From positions 1 through 64,000 of the forward strand of contig VWZL01002834.1 in the NCBI GenBank assembly GCA_013396915.1: a stretch of DNA of 64,000 nucleotides, written 5' to 3'. The translations under genes and the position numbers were made by a program. This stretch comes from Stercorarius parasiticus. Its lineage: Eukaryota; Chordata; Aves; Charadriiformes; Stercorariidae. Positions 62,001 through 64,000 of the stretch are shown here, in pieces. The notes under the pieces are model-generated. The model saw nothing but the letters and a program-made list of their open reading frames with translations, had not been told where the DNA came from and made no database searches. Each line of letters begins with the position of its first letter. The first letter of the stretch is position 1.

Positions 62001-64000
62001 CTGGTCCAACAAAGGGCCTTCGCAACCCTGGCATTTCTCCACTAAACCAGCTCTGCCTTTTGCTTGCTCCCAGCCCTGTCCTCTCTTCTGCAATAAATCT
62101 CAGACCATCCAAATAGCTCTTTAATGTCAAAAGCTTTGTTCTAAGCAGAAAGCATTACTAGATGTTGGTTAGATACTTACCTATACAGTGAAAGACTTAC
62201 TATAAAAACATCTGTTTAGCTGAGGGTCAACTCCAACTGCTGGAATATTCCCAGGGCTGACTCCTTTGCCTGGAAATGTGCTGTCACGCAAAAGGCAGTC
62301 ACAAAAAGTACACCATATAAAGCTAGATTCATGGGAGTAAGATACACGTACGCTTATGTCTCCTCTCCCCAGAATGGACCAAAATTCACTTCTTTGCAGA
62401 CTGCATGGCTTCAGCTCACATTTACCCCAGCCAAGGAAAGTCACACATGTCTTTCAGAGACATAGCACCCACAGAGCTATTCAAAAGAGAACATAACCTC
62501 CTGCAGAGGGTTTCCAGCAAACCATGAATCAGGGGGCACATGACAGCTATTAAGTCCAACTCACGCCCAGGCAACCCTTGGCACAATGCCACCCACTGCA
62601 GAAGCTGTCAGAGAGCTTGGTGCAGTTGTAGCTTCCCTAAGACCCAGGCCCCCGGCTTGCAGTGAGGACAGGAGCCACCATCACACACTGAAGTGGAATG
62701 AAGCAGTCCTCAGATCTTGTTTCAGGGCATATACCACTGCAGGAAGGTTTTTTTCACTCAGCTGAGAACACAGTTTTGATGGTATATGGGCAACTTCATA
62801 CCTGCCTCAGGAGCTTGTGGTGTTGATGGATGTGCACAGCCACTTTGCCTTCCACTCTCTGAAAACAGATATCCAACTTTAAAGGTGTTCTAAAGGTGTT
62901 CCCTATGCTAGAAAATAAATTTCTGCACCGTTTCATTGGGCTGGAATTGGGCCCACAGAAAAAAAAATATACAAAAAAATCAAAATCCAGTTTAGAAATG
63001 AAAAGCAACATCTTTACCACAACAGGAGGTCTCAGAGGAGTTGTTTGGATACTGCAGATTAAACAGCACTAGTTTGAACTTGAGGTCCTTAGCCCACAGT
63101 TCCCAAGCCCTTCTCCATGGCTTTGGCACTATTAAACACCCTTTCCACATTCCGGTTCATCTAAATTTCAGCCAAAAGGAAGTGACAGAAGACAAACAGA
63201 GCAACTGAGCACCTCCACTGCATTACAGAAGATTCAGTAAATATCTTTTCAAAAGCCAGTTTAGCAGAACCCTTACTGTGAAGATACTGGGTTGTTGGAT
63301 CTCACAGACTGAGGTGAAGCCTCCAACAGAAATTACAGAGATGCGCAGGTGCCTGTGGGATATTGAAAAAGTAGGAGAATAATTCCATGGGAAAAAGTAA
63401 ATGATGCAGTACATGAAGTACCTAAGCAAGTGATCTGAATGACAGGCTAGCTTTGCTGCAATATTTTCTTGTGAACAAGCAAAATATTTCATAATTTCAA
63501 TAGAGTTTTCAACCACAAAAGAGAAATTCAGTATCCAGGAAAAAAGATACTGCTACAAGACAAAAAATAAAGCTCACACTTTTTTTTTTTTTTTAAAGCA
63601 GAATAAAGTTATCAGAGGTTCAGTTTATTTCAGTTTTTTTCAAATAAACAGTGCGTCAGCTTTCAAAACAGACTGAGTTTGATAAACAAACAGCAGTTGC
63701 AGTTTCAGTTGTTCTGTTGCCCAGAAATCTGTGTGCTTCAGCACAAATCAGGCTACTGACGGAGCTGTGCGCTGCCAGTGAATGGAACATGGGTTGCTGC
63801 TGATGCATCAATATAAGACAAAGCATACTTGGGAAAAAAAAATGTTTCACATCATATATTAATTATTCCCAAGGGCTTCACTGTATGCTCACCAATGTGA
63901 GTGGTTTGTTGGGTTTTGTATATTGAGCTCTCCATTTGTTAGCAGTTTGATAGCACAGTGTGAGTCACATTAATAATACAAACTACTAATATCTCTTTAC

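Larger units (their letters stand above)
56868..64000 (-). other. STOX1 intron 1 (partial)
   Basis: At least 7.1 kb upstream of exon 2 contain no coding exon that I can support. The region is AT-rich and includes a probable solo LTR at about 57.4-58.05 kb, an (AAT)n run at 59065-59079, and A/T homopolymers. STOX1 intron 1 is also very long in mammals. Confidence 0.7.

Noticed and set aside
1..64000. CRISPR arrays, operons, riboswitches, tRNA or rRNA genes
   Set aside because: The window is vertebrate nuclear DNA; no regular spacer repeats, tRNA B-box with cloverleaf or rRNA segments were noticed by eye.

Overview
This is a vertebrate nuclear segment, almost certainly from a bird. The genes are split into many GT-AG exons with CpG-rich first exons. 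The window opens on the 8-bp ATTCTATG repeat that ends avian CR1 LINEs, and the gene order matches human 10q22 (STOX1, DDX50, DDX21, KIFBP). All four genes lie on the minus strand, so they read right to left. The species cannot be named from the sequence.

Layout: 1-6.9 kb is intergenic DNA downstream of KIFBP. KIFBP (kinesin family binding protein) spans 7.47-19.99 kb in 7 coding exons. DDX21 spans 20.67-33.51 kb; 14 coding exons are visible and the first is missing, probably inside a 92-base assembly gap. DDX50 spans 34.42-49.75 kb in 15 coding exons and looks complete. STOX1 exons 2 and 3 lie at 52.46-56.87 kb; its first exon is beyond the right edge. The three left genes sit head to tail with very short spacers: about 680 bp from the DDX21 stop to the KIFBP ATG, and about 0.9 kb from the DDX50 stop to the first visible DDX21 exon.

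DDX21 and DDX50 are tandem paralogues, nucleolar DEAD-box RNA helicases with a GUCT domain. Twelve consecutive coding exons have identical lengths in the two genes. KIFBP is a helical scaffold that binds kinesin motor domains. STOX1 is a winged-helix (storkhead box) protein. They are neighbours by ancestry; nothing here suggests one shared pathway.

Most notable observations: (1) a 112-bp artefactual duplication around a single n inside KIFBP exon 1, which breaks the reading frame; (2) a recognisable ancestral STOX1 last exon carrying two in-frame TGA codons, with a possible replacement terminal exon nearby; (3) a perfect TISU start element at KIFBP; (4) paired ZNF143-type motifs at the DDX50 promoter; (5) paralogue-specific drift of DDX21. 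No bacterial-type system, CRISPR array or tRNA was seen.
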